A stretch of DNA of 64,000 bases from Anaeramoeba flamelloides (taxonomy: Eukaryota > Metamonada > Anaeramoebidae), in NCBI GenBank assembly GCA_027625915.1, contig JANTQA010000030.1, positions 2,046,001 through 2,110,000 of the forward strand, read 5' to 3'. The position numbers were made by a program, and so were the translations under genes. Every line of letters begins with the position of its first letter. The first letter of the stretch is position 1. Positions 10,831-23,500 of this stretch are shown in pieces. The notes below the pieces were generated by a model. That model had not been told where the DNA came from. It worked only from the letters and a program-made list of their open reading frames with translations, and searched no databases.

Positions 10831-13800
10831 TTATTTAATATTATTTCTATTAGATTTTCTAGGTTCCAATTTATAAGATTTAGATTTCATTTGTCTTTTT
10901 GACATTTTTACACGCAAATTATTTAACAAAACTACAATTTGGTGAACTGAAATATAGTTATAATGATAATGCTGAAATTTTGTGAGATCTGAAACTATTT
11001 GGAAAATTTCTCTTCTTTTAGAAAAATTAATTAAATTGTCGATATTATCTGGTTGGTTTTCCTCTTTTATGGTTAATTCATTCAAATAAAAAACTAAATA
11101 AGGGACGGTAGGCTTATTAAAGAGGTTTAATAAATGATTCTGATAATTTTTGGAATTATTTTTAGATGACATTAACAAAGTTAAATTATTAAATGATTTT
11201 TTATCATTTTTGGTACTTTCTTCCCATGTAAATTTTAAACGATTGATTGGTGAGTTATTGATTCCCGATAATACTGCTTGTAAAGAATGATAATTATTCA
11301 TTTTCAAAAAGTGATTGGCTAATTTAATCATTGAGGATACCATTTTAATTCTTTCTTTAATTGTTTCAACATTTAAAATGGTTGAAGAGACCCAATTTGA
11401 TAGTCTTGTAAATCGCAAACTTAATGCCAAAACATTTGGAGATCGGTGTCTCGTCTTTTCTTTAATCCATGCTTGATTTAATAATTCAATTGGCTATTGT
11501 TTTAAGATAAATATGTGAAAGTTAATAAAAATTTTCAAAAATTAATATTAGAATATAAATTAAATGAACAAAACTGCACACTTTGCAAATACTAAAACTT
11601 TCTAATATTTTTTTTTTTTTTTTTCTTTTCCGATCATCTTTTCTCATTATTTGTTATTTATTACACGCTATTTGTTCTTTATTCCTAATTCTTTATTTTT
11701 TGTCCATTATTCTTTATTTTTTGTCCATTATTCTTTATTTTTTGTTCTCTATTCTTTTTTCTTTTTTTTTTTTTTTGTTTTTTCTATAGAAAAGTTTTAT
11801 TCTGAAAAAAGTTTATGCATATTTTTATTGTTAAAAGACAACTTTCTCTAATACCATAATTCCTTTTCAACAATAATGATAAATTTAAATCCATTTACGT
11901 TTCTTGGGATTGAAATAATAAAGATTTGGTCTAATAATTAATTTTTTTATTTTATTTTATCATGAGTATTTTTTTACTAACAAATAAAAATATCTTACTT
12001 AATGATGTAAATTAAATTCTCACTTATTTAGCTTGATTTAAAAAAAGTTCAAATTAACAATTGTAGTTCTAAAAGATTTCAATTTTAATACCTCTTTTGA
12101 TGATATAATTGAATTTTACATTTTTATTTTTTAGTTGATAAAAATGAAGTTATATATCAAAAAAAAAAAAAAATTATTCATAAATCATTATTAATATACC
12201 ATGGCATTCTTGAAATCTATGGTAGCGATATTACACCCAATAAAATCTATCCATTACTTTTTTTCTTATACATAAAAAAATCTTAATAATATTTTCGATA
12301 TTTTAATTTTCTTACTCTTAATTAATATTTGAAACAAAATTAAAGTAATATTTTAATTTAATATAGATACTCTTTAATCTTTGTTTAATTTGATTTAGAA
12401 TAAAAATTAAAGAAATTAATAAATCAGTATTTTTTTATGTTTGGAAAGAATAAAATAGATTTTTTTGATTTTATTGTTCAAAAAAAATTAATTTTTTTTT
12501 CAAAAAGATCTTTTTGTTGATCAAATAAATATTTTTCCAATTCCAAAATATGTTTTTAATTAGCTGAAAATTTAGAAAGTATTAAATTGCAATTCATTTT
12601 TAAAATTGATCTGAAGACCAATATAATGATTCGTAATTAATTTCCTAATTACCAAACTTCACAATTCCAAATAATTAGGAATATTTTCTTAAACATTGAT
12701 TACCGATTGAAAATTTTAAAAAGATAAATTAATCTTGTACTTCGATAGGAATAATTAATATGAATACCTGAATAATTTTTTTAAAACTTGACAAAATAAT
12801 AAATTCCAAATATAGTGAAACTCTTAACAAAAGGTTAATTTTTTATTTTATAATTCAGATATATTTTGTTACATTTTTTAGTTCTAAAATAGACAAATTT
12901 TTTAGAAATGGTTTTTGATTCAATCAAAATAATCGTTTAAAAGTTCTAAAAAATTAGTTTATTTGTATTTATGAAAATTTAAAAGAATTATCTAGAAAAT
13001 ATTCATGACACTTTTGCAAGATAAAAACAATGGGTTGTTTATTATTTTATTAATAATAAATAAGTCACTAAAAAATTTCAAGAAAGGTAAAATAAAAAAA
13101 GAATTTAATTCATTAACAAAAAAATTGTTAAATAATATTGAAAATAGTATCAAATAAAATGAATTGCTTTTTACAATATACGATAAATATTTATATTAAA
13201 ATTTAAATAAGAAATACCAATAAAACCTGAAATTCTCTTTTCTAAAATAGAATTTTGAAAAAACATAATTATTATTCAAATTTTTTTTTTTATGTTCTTC
13301 AAAATAGTTGGTTTTGTATAACATTTGTTGAGATAATTATTTGCAAATAATTAAATATAAGCAATAAATAAAGACTGAAAATAAAAATCAGTAGATTTGG
13401 TATTAGATCTCGAAAAAATAACAATTTACATCAAAAAATAAAGAAGATTCTCAAAATTACTTTTTTATTTTGTTTTTTTTTAAGAATATTTTCTCAGAAA
13501 TTTTAATTGTTGATATAAGCACAATTAAAGTTTTGGATTTTTTTTTTTTTAAATTTTTAAGAGAGCCTGGAGCTAAAGAGTCCCAACATATTTTTGAATA
13601 AACTATCAGATATTTCAATTACCGTGGGTGTTTTGGCGTTGCTACTTCTTTAAGGTGCACGTATCGTAACATTTGTAGAAACTAAGTGAACAAGTGAATA
13701 AGAAAACTAAAAAACAAAGCAAAAAAAAAAAAATCTTAAATCAGAAATAATTCTTATAACTTACTTTAATGTTAATATAAAGATGATGTACAACCAAAGT

Positions 13801-16800
13801 TTCTTGTTTGGCTATTTCCTCTTCATCAATATCTGTTAATTTTAAATCAAAACTCCAGATATTTTTTGGTAAGATAGGATCAGGTGGCTTTTCCTTTGTT
13901 TCTCTTTCAATTTCTAAACTTGCCCCCTTTTGCATTCTTTTAATTGTGTTTCTTAAATTCTGAACAAGACTTGAATGGCCGTCTCTGGCTAATGTTTTGT
14001 CAATAAATTGATGGATTTCAACAATTAAACGATCATTAAAATCAGAAAAATGATCTTCCATCCATTTTTTTAACACATTACCAACACGTAATTGAATAAA
14101 TTTTCTGTGAGTTTTGTATTCCGTAAAAGTTTGGTCATTCTTTTTTGGAACATGATACCTTTCAATTAATTTCCAAAGGACTTGTCGCGGTGTTGTAAAA
14201 GATTGATAACACATTAAAAAGGATTTCATATAATCGGGGTAAGATTTTGGTCGATCGGGGGGCGTTAATTTTTCAATTAACTTATTTAATGTTCCTGCTT
14301 TAACCAATTCTTTTTCAATAATAATGTTTTCTTCAGAATCTGGGCCTTCTTCCCAAATATTGACATTTCGAATGCTGATTTCGGTATCCTCATTACCAAG
14401 CCCAACAAAATCGTCATTATAATATTGCTCTGGATCTTCTTCTTGCTCATCTTTTGGATCAATATTTTCAGTTGATAAATTCCAAATGTTATCAACATTT
14501 GATATTCCCAATTGTAATACGGGTACAAGTTTACTTTTTTTGGAATTTTCGTTTTCATCTATTTCATTTAGTTTTGTTAGAATTTTTTTTTTTTTTTATA
14601 AAGAATGAAGATTGAATTGCATTGGATAATTAATTTTTAAAAATTTAAACCCATTTATAAAAATTCTGAAAACAAATTCACAAATATATATATATATATA
14701 TAGAACAGCTGTCAAATTTTAATAGTACTATTTTAATGGAAATATTAAAAACTATTTTTGTCGTAATTTTTTAAAAATTACTTGTTTTCAATTCTTACAA
14801 TTAATTAATCAATTTCAAAATGATTATTTTTGTAGTAAAAAGTATCAATTATTTCTCTGTTTTGATAATAGATTCTTTTTAAACAATTTATTGTATAAAG
14901 AAGCCAAAGAAAAATATCTTGTTATTTAATATTTTTGAATTTCTTTTATGGTTTTAACAAATGCTTGTTTTTTAAATTTTTGTTTTATCTTTGAAATATA
15001 ACTCATAAAGCTTGAAAATTTTTTCTCATTAATTTTGATCACTTTGAGAAAAATATTTGCTTTATTAATGAAATAACTGACAATTCGAAAACCTTTAAAT
15101 AACTATCAATTAGAAAACCTTTAAATATCCAAAATCACGGAAAATTGATGAAACCCAAGAAATCAATGAAAACCGAAAGATTAATTTTCTTGATGAATTG
15201 AAAATATTAGTAAAAATTTGGTGAAATAAATCCCATTCCAAGAATAAATAAATAACTTTTCTCGTAAATACTAACAATCATTCTAAATTTATATTTATGA
15301 TGTAAATTCCTTAATCTATCAATTTAAACTCTTTAGTATTTGTAAAAAATAAACAAAAAAAAACATCTATCTTTCAAATTAATCGTAAAAAGAATTGGAA
15401 AGTGAAAACCAAATCTAATTGGTTTTGATTCTGGAAATGTTAAATCCAAAAAAAACTGTTCTTGATAATTATTTTCGTTTTTATATGTTTATAAGATAAT
15501 GACATTATTTTTTTTTTGATAATTTCCTTCTGCAGCTATTTTATTTTTTTCATATTTACTGTGAAGAATACAGTAAAATTTATTTTCAATTTTTTTTGAA
15601 TTAATAAAAGTAAAATTTCAAATATTTATCTTGCATTGAGATTTATTAAAATATTTTCTCTTTAGAAAAATCTTAGTGAACAAATTTTTTTTCCAAGAAG
15701 CAAATTTCCATGTACAATTAGTTTTATAATTTATTTTAAAGATTTTGTCTTTTTTTTTTTTTATTGTTTTTATTCTTTATAAATATTAACTATTTCTAAA
15801 AAAAAGGTAAAACTCGTTTTTGAATGAAAAATATTAGAGAATCACATAAACGTGGGAAATCATTATAATAAAGTGCATTATAGACTATTTCCCAGTCAAA
15901 TGTGAAAGGTTTTAATGGATAAATTACATGTGTTTAAAGGGTTTAGATGAATAATAGAAGAAAAAAATATAATTTTGCAAATCATTTTTTGACATTTTTA
16001 CTTCTTTTTTTATTTTTTTTTTGATATGTGATCCTTTTGTAAAAAATTTTTTTTATTGAAAGGTATATAGCCACAAAGTAAAAAAGTGTTATTCTTTTTT
16101 TTTTTTTTTTTCTTTTTTCTTTTATTATTTAAGTACAAGAGTTGTTAGTTTCTCTTATTTGACGTTAGCTTTACCAGATTTCAGAAGAATATAGAAAAAT
16201 CATAGATTCTTCTCAATTCTTTTAAATTCTGGAAAAGTGTCATTAGCTTTTTTTTGATTCTTGTTTTTGTTTCGAAAATCTATTGATTTTCTAATTATTT
16301 CAAAATTTTAACAAAAAATACCGTTAGGTTTTCTAGAGTTTTCTGTTTATTTGTGAAGTGTTCTAGGTTTTTTTTACTTTTGAAATAAACCGAAAATTTA
16401 TTAAAATTTTCTGTTTATTTCTAAAGTAAAAAAAACCTAGAACACTTCACAAATAAACAGAAAACCTCAAAAAAACCTAGAACACTTTGGAAATAAAACA
16501 TAAAATTAAAAAAAACCTAGGCACTCTACGGCACTCTACGGAACTCTACGGCACTTGACGGCACTTCACTAATTCCTAAATTTTTATTCCTAAATTGTTT
16601 TAAAGATACAAAAAAACTTTGAATTCTTGAAAAGAAGAGTCAAATCAATTCAAATTCTATATCAAGGTTTTTTTGTTAGTAAAAAATTGGTTTTAATGTT
16701 TAGATTGTCAGTTATGTTTAACAATTAAAAAACGGAAATTTATCGAGAAAAGAAAACATAAAAGTTTTAAATCATTTGATGTTCCATTTCTCAAAGGGAT

Positions 16801-19330
16801 TTGGTTATTTAATATTGAACAGATATTAAAGATCGTGACAACTATTCAGAATAGCACAAATAATATCTTGGTTTAATTTTTCAGTAATGTTTACAATTAA
16901 AGTTCGAATTTTTTGAAAATGTTTTGTGAAAAATTTTTTGGTCGTGATAAAATAATTTTTGTTAGAATAAACTATAACTCAAAAAATACTGAAACATATT
17001 GATTACTCTTTTTAAGGTTTTGTTAATTTGGTTTTTCAAAAAATGAAAATCGAAGAATATAGAACTTCAGATATAAATAATCGAGAACTCAAAATTAGTT
17101 AACCTAAAAAAAAAAAAAAAAACAAAAAAAAAAAAATACTAATTTCACAAAAGAAAATTTGTAAAATAAATCTCAAATTTGCGGAATTAGAGTAACCATT
17201 GATTCGTCCTATTATTAATGTATGTTGAAATTGAAAGTAAATCATATTAGTGCCAAATTGTTTACGCACTTTAAATGGTTTTAAAAAATCTATTAGAAAT
17301 TTTGTTGTACAATAAATTCTTACATTTTTTACTAATGATCTGTATAAAAATTTTTATTTTGAAAAATTTTTTTAATTCCTTTTCCAAGTCGAAAAATAGA
17401 AACTCAAAATAATGGTGGTTCAGTATTTTGAAATTAATATTTAGAAACTTCTAAAGTATTTATTTTTTCAATTTTCTCAATTACAAGTTTACTCAATAAT
17501 TATTAACATAAAAAAATAAAGAATGGTTATTTTTGTTTCCTTTCAATGAAACTAGTTGATTTTCAATGTTTTCCCAATATTTGAGGAATAATTTTTTTAA
17601 AAATAATCTCTGAGTTAATTATTTAATTTTTTAGAAAAAAAACGAATTTTTTAGCAACTAGTCTACATTTTGAAACAAATTTAAGAAAGATATATTTCAA
17701 CCTTTGAAGTCTGGAGTTTTCATGATTCAATCTTTCAATTTGTCTCAAAATGCAGATTTTTTTTTTAAATTCTTTGGATTTTTTGACTATATATGGATCT
17801 TTTTTTTTGATGGGATCAACTTTTAATGCTATTCAACTAATCGATTTTTTAGAGACATTTTGAACCAATGTTCACTAATATAATTTACCTTCAATAACAA
17901 CATACATTAATTTTAGACTTCTCCATGACAGATGCTATTCCCTTAATCAAAATAAAATTGAAAATTCATTAAATCACTTCTTAGGGTTCAATAACGGAAA
18001 AGGGAGTTTGTAAGATTTTTTTTGTTTTTTTTTGCACAAAATTTCGTTTTTTTTTGTTTTTTCTTATTGATACAAGCGAACAATAAAAATTCAGGAGCAC
18101 ATAACAAAAATAATTGATCTGAGCGAGGTAATCGTTGAGGGATTTTTTGGGCTGTTGAAATAAATATTAATTTTGAAGTAATTTACAGTTTGTAGATTAT
18201 TTGCTTGATAATGGAAAAAAATGGTTGAAAACAAAAACAAAGAAAACCAAAAGGCAAGGGAATAATTGAGAAGCAAAAACAACAATAATTTGAAGAAAAA
18301 GAAAAAAGATAACGTTTTCTCCCATCTTTACTTGGTATAGATTTTAAAAATAATTTAATAAGAGGCAAACTTATTTTATTCTTGTTCTTTTTTCAATATT
18401 TGTTTTTTATTTTTTTCTTTTTCAAAAAATTTTCTGTTTGATCTAACTTTTTGAAACTAAAACACAATAAAATGAAAAAGCTCGCAGTTTTAATCACACC
18501 CTGCTTTTATTTTTCTTCTCTGTTAATTTAAATAAGGAAAAAATGTTGAACGAATTTGAAAATAATTCATTTGACAAAAAATGTTTTATTAAATGATTGA
18601 AGGATCTGTATCATTTGTACAATTAATTGAACTTTGAGAAAATTTTCGTAAAAAAATAAGAAAAAAAATAAAGAAAACATACATCGCAAATTTGACTCTT
18701 CTTCTAAACATCTAATTGATTTTTTTAATCCAACAGTTGACAAGTGTTGCATGACAAGTTGTAGAATATCTGATTTTGCGATATTGTCTTTCACTTCGGT
18801 ATGTGATCTTTCGATTAAATTCGAAAAACTATTAAGTTGGCAAAGATTGCATTTTTGAAAAAGAAAAAAAAAAAATTAAATTCAAAAATAGAACAAATAG
18901 AGACTCATCATTAACATTCAATTGTAACAAGATCAGAAAGAAGCAAACTCAACAAAAAAATGGTCTCTAAAAGAAAAAAAGATCCAAACCTTTCATGCTT
19001 TAAAATGGGTGTTGTTTTTTCGCGTATTTCAAGAACTTCGGGGTGGTTTTTAAAAACATAAGACAGCCATTCGTGTTTTTTAATTTCTGGTCCTTTTAAG
19101 GCCTTTTTTTCAAGCTCAATTTCTTCTTGGATTTGTTTTTCTCTTTGCAGCTCAATTTCTCTTTGTCTTTTTTGCTTATTTTTTAAAATCTTATCGGTGT
19201 TATCTGTAAAACCCAGCAGCTCTTCCACTTTTGATTTCCTTTTGATAGGTTTGTTTGATTTTTCATCTGTACTGATATTCATTGTTGTAAATCTTCTTTT
19301 TGGTTGTTTGTTTCCTTTTAATTCGCTCAT
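10831..19330 (-). CDS. LisH-domain Ras guanine nucleotide exchange factor
   Basis: Four exons, minus strand: 19330-18990, 18807-18683, 14558-13765, 11493-10831; 640 residues. All joins are GT-AG and in phase. Exon 1 is basic and coiled (residues 1-113, ending TTPILKHE). Exon 2 gives a LisH dimerisation motif (ILQLVMQHLSTVGLKKSIRCLEE). Exon 3 gives an acidic linker and the Ras exchange motif/RasGEF_N domain (IIIEKELVKAGTLNKLIEKL, FLMCYQSFTTPRQVLWKLI). The exon 3-4 join rebuilds the catalytic CDC25 domain: YINIK + PIELLNQAW, SNWVSSTIL, HSLQAVLSGINNSPINRLKFTW, PTVPYLVFYLNEL. RasGEFs load Ras-family GTPases with GTP; LisH-REM-GEF is a common amoebozoan layout. Introns are 182, 4124 and 2271 bp, and the large ones are full of repeats. 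Least certain are the exon 2-3 junction (phase fits, giving NLRYENENS) and whether more 5' exons exist. Confidence 0.85.
13555..13690. other. GC-richer island inside a RasGEF intron, possible ncRNA
   Basis: About 135 bp (starting AAGAGAGCCTGGAGCTAAAG on the plus strand, passing TACCGTGGGTG and GGTGCACGTATCGTAACA) stand out by GC content within a 2.3-kb intron. On the plus strand a weak stem (TACCGTG with CACGTA) is followed by ACATTT, which could fit the 3' end of an H/ACA snoRNA, with AAACTA as a possible H box. On the minus strand there is a short open frame beside a CACTTAG acceptor-like site. The flanking exons join perfectly without it. Confidence 0.25.
16200..16575 (+). repeat. Hairpin-module repeat (HPA), locus 2, with 10-bp minisatellite
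   Basis: Lies in the 4.1-kb RasGEF intron. Palindromic modules occur in order: an AATTCTTTTAAATTCTGGAA block, then CTAGG-poly-T-ACTTTTGAAATAAA, which pairs with TTTATTTCTAAAGT-poly-A-CCTAG, then a second copy ending CCTAG. It closes with a minisatellite (16520-16566) of 10-bp units GGCACTCTAC / GGAACTCTAC / GGCACTTGAC, then CACTAATTCCTAAATTTTT. This is the clearest terminal array of the family. Confidence 0.85.
17380..17965 (+). repeat. Dispersed repeat R7, copy 1
   Basis: Collinear with 60420-60980. Shared blocks: AAACAAATTTAAGAAAGATA, TCAATCTTTCAATTTGT, CTAAT(C/T)GATTTTTTAGAGA, CAATAACAAC and TTAGACT. It lies in the large RasGEF intron. No coding potential or clear ends; type unknown. Confidence 0.65.
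18091..18550. other. Intron sequence, nothing further recognised
   Basis: The 3'-ward intron sequence next to RasGEF exon 2. Runs of T and A give hydrophobic-looking short frames on the minus strand that have no protein-like composition. Confidence 0.4.
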
Positions 19331-19424
19331 TGTTTATCTTGTCGAATTTATTTAAAAAATAAAAAAAAATTTGAAAACAAAAAAGATTTAAAAAATGAAA
19401 CAAAACATAAAATATAAAACCTCA

Positions 19425-19700
19425 AGTTGGTAATTAATATACTCCATTTCATAAATGAAGTTATTGTCAAAAAAAAATTACCATTTTTGAAAAGTAATTT
19501 ATTTTTTAAATCTTTTTGGTAAATTGCTTGAGATTCGATATTCTTTTTTTTCAATTTCTTTAAGGAGAGTTGAGAAATTTCTTGTACTAAATCGAAAAAA
19601 AGTAGGGTGGGTTTCAAAATGTGAGAATAAAATGTTTTTAAAAAATAATCACTCAGTACTCAATAATCTGTTTGGGTTGGCTCATTCTTTTTTTTTTATT
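19425..19700 (-). pseudogene. Coding-like remnant upstream of the RasGEF gene, unidentified
   Basis: The minus strand carries protein-like sequence in three pieces: MSQPKQIIEY then a stop; a frame running about SHILKPTLLFFDLVQEISQ to KNKLLFKNGNFF; and, after a T9 run and in another frame, DNNFIYEMEYINYQLE followed by a GTTTTA donor-like site. The apparent one-base slip lies exactly in the T9 run, so a sequencing error is possible. A TGA also interrupts the upstream part. No family recognised. It could instead be exons of a gene I cannot assemble. Confidence 0.3.
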
Positions 19701-19854
19701 CATTGTATTCGGTTATTTGTGAAAATCAAATTATGAAATATTAATGAAATATGAAGTTGAGATCTAATGTGAAATAACTCAAACCTAATTTCATTCAAAA
19801 ATGAAACATTTGGTTTGAATAAAAGAAGAAATCTTTTTTTTCAAGTCGGAACAT

Positions 19855-20060
19855 TTTCCCATTTTTGAAAAATTTTAATTGTTCGAACTTTATTGAAAAA
19901 AAATTTTTAAAGTTTTTTTGTTCACCAGATATTGTAAAATTGAAAACCAAAATACAATTTGCTGCTCTATTTGTGAAAAGCAAATCCAAAGTAAACCAGA
20001 GTTGAATATAAAAAATTTTCTATTTTTTGAACATTTTTTATGATTCAATTTTTGGTTTTA
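19855..20060 (+). repeat. Dispersed repeat R10, copy 1
   Basis: Collinear with 61730-61935: CCATTTT(T)GAAAAA, CA(C/G)(C)ACTAGATATT-like, GCTGCTCTATTTGTGAAAAG against GCTACTCTATTTATGAAAAG, AGAGTTGAAT and TTCTTGAACATTTTTTA-like blocks. The plus-strand frame here includes a Cys-rich stretch (TICCSICEKQ), but the second copy does not keep it. Confidence 0.6.
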
Positions 20061-20215
20061 TTAAAATTGATTTTGGATCTAGAGATGTATTTATACGAAC
20101 AATTGAAATTAATCAAACAGTAAACCAAAAAAATAGACCCGAAAGGGTGTGTATTTTTAAACAAATCTTTTCTTTTAGATTACTAAACCTAAATGATTAC
20201 CCTTCCAAATAAACT
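20027..20215 (+). other. Possible cold-shock-domain-like fragment
   Basis: A 61-codon plus-strand frame contains IFGFIKIDFGSRDVFIRTIE. This resembles the RNP1/RNP2 core of cold-shock domains (GFI ... DVFV/I plus hydrophobic). The sequence is unusually protein-like for the area and continues NRPERVCIFKQ. There is no N-terminal GxVKWFN part, no convincing splice partner, and it partly overlaps repeat R10. It may be an old gene fragment or part of a transposon. Confidence 0.25.
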
Positions 20216-20536
20216 CAAAGAAATTCCTCAAGTAACAAAAAAATTCAATCAAAAGAACAATAAGAAGATTTCCTTCTTTTTTATTTTCTTAATTTAGAGT
20301 AAAACTCAAAAGTTATTATCATACAAACCCACCACACCCCTAAACTATTTGTTGCAAAATAAATTGAATTAAATTTTCATTCAGTTTTCCAAAAAAAGAG
20401 TTTAAAATGAGTAATCTATTTTTATTTCAAAAAATTTTTTTTTTCAACTCTTATAAATAGATCTAAAATATAAATAAACTGTTTTAATTATTAAGAGAAA
20501 ATTCTAAAAAAATTGTAAAGGAACAAAAAAAAAGAA

Positions 20537-23500
20537 TTAATTTTTTTGATCATTTTTCTTTTCTTTTCTTTTCCATAAATAAGTACCAATCCCAACAGCA
20601 ACTAATATTATTGATCCAAAGATTAAGCCATTTCGAAGTTTGCCATTGTCTGGTTTGTTGCTTGTTAATTCAGATTCATATTCTTTTTGCCCCTTATGTA
20701 AAATTTGTAAATATTCTATTGGAATTGTCACCGATGAGTCTTTTTTTTGTACTTTTTGAAAATATTGATTTGCTAATTCAAAATCGCGTTTAATTCCTTC
20801 CCCCTCAATTAGCATAATACCTTGGAATTATTATTAAATGGTAATTATAATAAAAGTAAATGAATAACATATACAACTATGTCTATTAATTACACGAGTG
20901 GAAACATGATATATCTTTTTTGAGAGTTTTTTTGATAAACATTGATTTTTATAAGAAATTACTTATCTTATATCCCGTTCAAAGCGCTATATAAAACTTG
21001 AAATTAAAAATGTGTATTTTTTGGGTGATTCTCATCTCATTTAATTAAAGGATATCTCTGACTGAATATTTTTAAAATTTCATTTTTATTATTTTTTTTC
21101 GAAATCTATTTTATAATCAAACAAACGTATTCCAAAATTAAATGAGATGAGAATCACCCAAAAAATACACATTTTTAATTTCAAGTTTTATATAGCGCTT
21201 TGAACGGGATATAAGATAAGTAATTTCTTATAAAAATCAATTTTTTCTCAAAAAAACTCTAAAAATAGAGAAATATGTTTGTACTTGTGCAACGAATTAT
21301 TGACAAAAAAAAAAAACAAAAAAAAAATGTAAATACCAATTTGTATCATCGCAGAAATCTCTTCTTGCTCTGCAGCCAATTTAAAATAGTTGTAAGCCTT
21401 TTTAACATTTTTTTTAACGTCGCCCGCACCAGTTAAATAAATTCTTCCTAAATAAATATTCGCTTTTGAGAATTTTTTTTCACTGGCCATTTCAAAATAC
21501 GTAATTGCCTTTTTATTATTCACTTCAATGTCATTTTCAATATGATAAATACATCCAAGACTTTTTGTTAAAGAAAGAAAAAATTTCAAAAATAAATGCC
21601 ATAAAATGTAGAATTAACATAATTATATTTTTTGAATTCCAGTTGATTTTAAACATTTTTTGTTATTTTGTATTTTTAAAATTATTTGAGAACTGAGCAA
21701 TTGGAGAAATTTTCAAGTTATTAAAAAAGTTATTCTTCGAAAAAATACTCAAAAGATATTTAATCCGGCCAATCAAAATTATGAAATTTATTACTCTTGT
21801 TGGAAATTTTTCATCAAATCTCTCATGGCTAGAAAACTTAAGGGAACAAAGGAAAACTAATAATAAAAAATTGAAAATAAAAAATACTTATTATTGAAAA
21901 AAAAAAAAATAGATATTAATTGGGGTGTCTATTGCTAAACTTTTTGAGGTATTGGTGTAGGATGCATAGCTTTTCCAAAATTCATAAGAAAAGGTTAAAT
22001 CAAAGGTTTGAACAATTCTTTTGAATTCTGGAAGAGGTAACGGCGTTTTTTGTTTTTTTTTTTTAAGAATTGAGTAAAGTATTTGTTTTTAATCAATTTC
22101 TTTAAATGTAATAAAAAAAAAATAAATAAAAAAAAACCAACTACAGCAGAATAACCAATTTTTAATTGCAGATTGTGGGCTTTTTCTTATTGATAATCTT
22201 TTTATCGATATTTTTACCCTTCTGGTAAATTATGGAAAGTCTCAAGTGCCGTAGAGTGCCTAGGGTTTCCATAATTCAAAAGAATTGAGTAAAATCTTTG
22301 GTTTTGTTCAATTCTTTTAAATTTAGGATTTTGTCGTTAGGTTTTTTTAATTTGAGAAATAAAAAGAAAATTAAATAAATTTTCTTTTCATTTCTTAAAT
22401 TAAAAAAAACCACCGTTAGCTTTCCCAGAGTTCAAAAGAATTGAGTTAAATCTTTGATTTTTCTCTATACTTTTAAATTATGGAAAACCGCCGTTAGCTT
22501 TTCTTGAGTTTTCTGTTTATTTGGAAAATCAATAGATTTTCGTTAGGTTTTTTTACTTTAGAAATAAACAGAAAATTTTAATAAATTTTCGGTTTCTTTC
22601 TAAAGTAAAAAAAAACCTAGAACACTTCACAAATAAAATAGAAAACCTCGAAAAAACCGCCGTTAAGTTTTTTTTAATTTTAGAAATTAAAAAAAACCTA
22701 ACGACATTTCCAACTTGGACTATTTTCTAAATTTTTAATTCTAAAATTTTCTAGTTCAATTTCCAGTTGTTTTAAATTTTTGGAGTACCAATTTATATTT
22801 TCTGATTCTTTTTTTCTAAAAGGGATATAATTAATTAATTCATCAAAATGAAGGATTTTTAATTTTTGAATTAACTTAAATCTTCTTTTATGTATCGTTA
22901 AAAATATAAAATTTTTAAAAAAAAAAAAATTCCTCTGGATCCTCAATTTAATAAATTCAAATTTAGAAAAAAAAAGTTTTTAAAAAAATTATTCAATTTC
23001 AAAAAATCAAAAGAAAAGTTTCAAAAGTATTCCGATTAAAAAAAAATAAAATTTAAAATTCAATCTTTTTCTTATTTTATATTTCCGAAGTGTTAAATTT
23101 CTTCAATTCGAAACAAATTATTTTCTTTTGGTAAAAAATCGATTTGATTTAATTTAATTCAATTTGTGGTAGTTTTATAATCCTCTAAATTTGACAACAT
23201 AATGATTTTATAACATTCTTGAGATAAAAAAAACTCATTTAAAAAAGGAAAAAAAAATACAAATCTTCGAGATCTCAAAAAGTGCCCAATAACGAAACTT
23301 CGAAAAAAACACAACTCATATATTAGTATTCAAAATTAATAATCACACACGATTTAAATTGAAAATGAATTTTCGCTTTTGGGTGATTCTTTTTTCTAAA
23401 AATGTCCTCTTTTTTGATTGTTGATTTTTTGTGATCAATCATATAAAGTCAGATGTTGGTTAGTTTTTGATTGGGATTAGGTACTGATAAAAATTCCATA

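Noticed and set aside
13640-13690. Extra RasGEF exon (FLQMLRYVHLKEV...)
   Set aside because: It is bounded by CACTTAG and GTAATT-like sites, but the flanking exons already join into intact CDC25 sequence (YINIK-PIELLNQAW). Including it would disrupt the domain.
13741-14511. RasGEF_N frame treated as a complete protein starting at 14511
   Set aside because: The apparent start is TTG, not ATG. Coding sequence continues upstream to an acceptor at 14559, and the 3' end runs past a GTAAGT donor.
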